Below, in pieces: positions 62,417 to 64,000 of a DNA stretch of 64,000 bases. The stretch spans positions 3,121,501 through 3,185,500 of the forward strand of contig NC_018010.1 of the NCBI RefSeq assembly GCF_000265405.1, written 5' to 3'. Both the position numbers and the translations under genes were made by a program. Source of the DNA: Belliella baltica DSM 15883 (GTDB taxonomy: Bacteria > Bacteroidota > Bacteroidia > Cytophagales > Cyclobacteriaceae). Every line of letters begins with the position of its first letter. Position 1 is the first letter of the stretch. The notes under the pieces were generated by a model, which was not told where the DNA came from, ran no database searches, and saw nothing but the letters and a program-made list of their open reading frames with translations.

Positions 62417-62471
62417 CCACCGTACGTACGGGTCTCCCCGAATCAAGTTCGGGGCAGGCTGTATACGGCGG
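62417..62471 (-). ncRNA. Intron domain V with palindrome insertion (copy 3)
   Basis: Identical to copy 2 (shift +2742): the domain V lower helix and the extra hairpin CCCCGAACTTGATTCGGGG at 62436-62454. Confidence 0.65.
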
Positions 62472-62689
62472 TTCACTGGATTGTAGGTTGCGATTTGAGG
62501 TAATAAGAAAGCATGGATTCATAACCTTTTCTTCTTAGTCGTGACAAAGTTATCGTAGTGATCAGAATCGGACTCTGGGCAACAGCCCATCCCCCTTTCC
62601 TGGTTCTACTCCATGCATATGCATGGTCTTGGTCCACTCCCAATCTGATCAGGTTTTTACGTTTCCGCTCGGGTTTCTTCTCCCGATAG

Positions 62690-63763
62690 CTATCGGGACC
62701 AAATACAGTATCGAAGTCGGTTTCTCAGCCACTCGTCGAGTGATTTCAGCTTTGCGGAGATACTGGCAAGACGGTAATTGTTTACCCATCCCCGCCATAC
62801 CTCTGCCATCTTTTTGAGTCTTTCCTCAAAACTGTAGGGTTTGGTTTTCTTGGTGATCTGCTTGAGCTTACGTTTCAGTGAGTCCCAGCTGTTTTTCTTC
62901 ACCACCAACTGATATTTTCCTTTGACTCCTTTTTGGTAGGTTGGAACAAATGCATGACCCAACATTTCAAAATTGGACGGTCTTCGGATGCCGCTTTTCT
63001 CCCTGTTTATGGGAAGTCTGAGTTTTTCCTTTAGAAAAAGGTAGATCTCGTTACCCACTTTTCTGGCTTCCTTCTTTGACTTGGTGTAAATGCTGAAATC
63101 ATCTGCATATCGGACGTATTTCAGGTTTCTCCGTTCCAGTTCCTTGTCCAATAAGTCCAGAAGGATGTTGGACAGTAGTGGGCTGAGTGGCGATCCTTGC
63201 GGAACGCCTTTTCTACGCCTGTGCAGTTTTCCGTTGATCTGGATTGGTGCACGCAGCCACTTTCTGATAAGCCTTAGGGTAGTCGGACATTTTACCCGTT
63301 GGTAGATCAATTGAAGTAGAACCGAGTGGTCAACCTCGTCAAAGAATCCCTTAAGGTCGATGTCCACAATATCCTGATAGCCATCATTGATGTTTTTCAG
63401 GGCTTGTGTTACCGCCTTATGGATGTTCTTTTCGGGACGGAAGCCGTAGCTGTGTTCCTCGAACGTAAGTTCGTATTTAGTCATCAGCACTTGGCTTAAC
63501 GCCTGTTGGAGCCATCTGTCCACTACTGTGGGAACTCCGAGCAATCTTGTCTTTCCGTTACTCTTGGGTATCTCGACCCCTTTGATAGGTTTGGGTACAT
63601 AACTGTGGTTGAGGATGGATGTGGCAATCCTATCCCTGTTGCTTTCCAGAAAGGAAAGCAGTTCGGTGACCTTCATGCCGTCCACCCCTGCCGAACCCTT
63701 GTTCCGCACCACCTGTCGGTATGCTTTGTAAAGGTTCTTACGGTTGAGTACTTTTTCTATCAT
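62690..63763 (-). CDS. ltrA: Group II intron reverse transcriptase/maturase, copy 3 (truncated)
   Basis: The same 357-residue product as copy 2, with YADDF active site and the same premature end inside the palindrome at 62681-62698. The C-terminal 68 residues are out of frame at 62473-62679. Confidence 0.85.
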   Translation of the reverse strand: MIEKVLNRKNLYKAYRQVVRNKGSAGVDGMKVTELLSFLESNRDRIATSILNHSYVPKPIKGVEIPKSNGKTRLLGVPTVVDRWLQQALSQVLMTKYELTFEEHSYGFRPEKNIHKAVTQALKNINDGYQDIVDIDLKGFFDEVDHSVLLQLIYQRVKCPTTLRLIRKWLRAPIQINGKLHRRRKGVPQGSPLSPLLSNILLDLLDKELERRNLKYVRYADDFSIYTKSKKEARKVGNEIYLFLKEKLRLPINREKSGIRRPSNFEMLGHAFVPTYQKGVKGKYQLVVKKNSWDSLKRKLKQITKKTKPYSFEERLKKMAEVWRGWVNNYRLASISAKLKSLDEWLRNRLRYCIWSR

Positions 63764-64000
63764 AGCTTAATCTGTTAACCCTGTCCGCTTAAGATAAGGC
63801 TACCCCAAAAGTTGCTCCTTATCGAATTTGGACGTAATCCAATGTTCAGTCCTTCGCTGCCCAGTGAGACCTCTGTAGCTCTTACAGCTCGTTACCGGCA
63901 ACTACTACGACCTCGGCTGACTTCTCTTAGGTGTTCCCGACACCCAGAGACCTCCCTCGGTAAGATGAATATCCTTGTGTCTATCCCTGCCATATCTACT

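Larger units (their letters stand above)
61630..64000 (+). mobile_element. Integron-like gene cassette 3 (VapBC pair), incomplete in window
   Basis: It starts TTACAGGGAAG after the core G at 61629. Its 3' end CCTCCCTGTA (62360-62369) is the complement of that start, and intron copy 3 is inserted at the same R'' position. The right part of attC3 lies beyond the window. Confidence 0.55.
62370..64000 (-). mobile_element. Group IIC intron copy 3, partial (runs off window)
   Basis: The 3' end on the minus strand is CTCGAT at 62370, next to the exon TACAGGGAGG. By shift from copies 1 and 2 the 5' end should be about 250 bases past the window end. The sequence agrees with copy 2 wherever I compared them, including both palindrome insertions. 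Confidence 0.8.

Noticed and set aside
55674..63763. Retron, DGR or abortive-infection reverse transcriptase
   Set aside because: The RT carries a maturase domain and sits inside a ribozyme with domains V and VI and GUGYG/AY ends in each copy, so it is a group II intron enzyme.
1..64000. CRISPR arrays, tRNA or rRNA genes, prophage, transposase-type insertion sequences
   Set aside because: I saw no regular spacer-repeat array, no cloverleaf or rRNA-like segment, no phage structural genes and no transposase. The only mobile parts are the cassettes and introns described.

Overview
The window looks like a chromosomal segment of a Bacteroidota, most likely a Cyclobacteriaceae-type marine or soil bacterium (Algoriphagus/Belliella/Cyclobacterium-like). 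The signs are AT-rich DNA, few Shine-Dalgarno sequences, a TAnnTTTG-type -7 promoter element, a carboxypeptidase-regulatory-domain TonB receptor with partner lipoproteins, many lipobox lipoproteins, a bVLRF1 protein, and DUF2452, DUF3820, DUF3784 and DUF2891 proteins. This is inferred from gene content; no rRNA or tRNA gene was seen.

Region 1 (1-51 kb) is mostly ordinary chromosome. It holds an HrpB helicase, a HEAT-repeat pair, a Vms1-like release factor (bVLRF1), a CocE-type hydrolase, the parE-parC-trmH block, a sterol-desaturase-family protein, an ROK kinase, a YkgJ protein, a CvfB-type S1 protein, a 3-hydroxyacyl-CoA dehydrogenase and a deoxynucleoside kinase. Further on come a DUF2452 operon with a 53-residue membrane protein, a rhomboid, a stand-alone HPt, an S9 peptidase plus gamma-glutamyltransferase, a broken-start S8 protease, and a TonB receptor with acidic and His-rich lipoproteins (probably metal uptake). 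Next are an ATP-dependent DNA ligase with its Lhr-like helicase, a TPR histidine kinase, trkH-trkA, rmuC, and a DUF2891 plus divergent Nramp pair. Decay is visible in an amidohydrolase with a large internal deletion, a frame-disrupted membrane protein and an orphan antitoxin.

Region 2 (52.08-64 kb) is the unusual part. A tyrosine recombinase gene truncated at both ends is followed by what reads as an integron-like gene-cassette array without a functional integrase. All cassette genes are on the + strand. Each cassette starts at a GTTRRRY-like core, its 3' end carries the complementary R'' sequence, and long imperfect attC hairpins lie between cassettes. Cassette 1 carries a three-gene operon: a ThsB-like TIR protein, a four-helix SLATT (DUF4231) membrane protein, and a PLD-family nuclease with helicase-associated repeats. 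I know of no described defence system with this composition. Cassette 2 carries a HExxH lipoprotein and a second lipoprotein. Cassette 3 carries a VapBC-type toxin-antitoxin pair.

Each attC R'' box is interrupted at the same position, on the bottom strand, by a near-identical group IIC intron of about 1.88 kb. There are three copies and the third runs off the window. All three share two palindromic insertions: one in the apical part of domain V and one that truncates the intron-encoded reverse transcriptase by about 68 residues. Copy 1 also has a one-base frameshift. The intron family has therefore multiplied despite damage that should weaken it, which suggests trans-complementation, tolerance of the palindromes, or recombinational spread.
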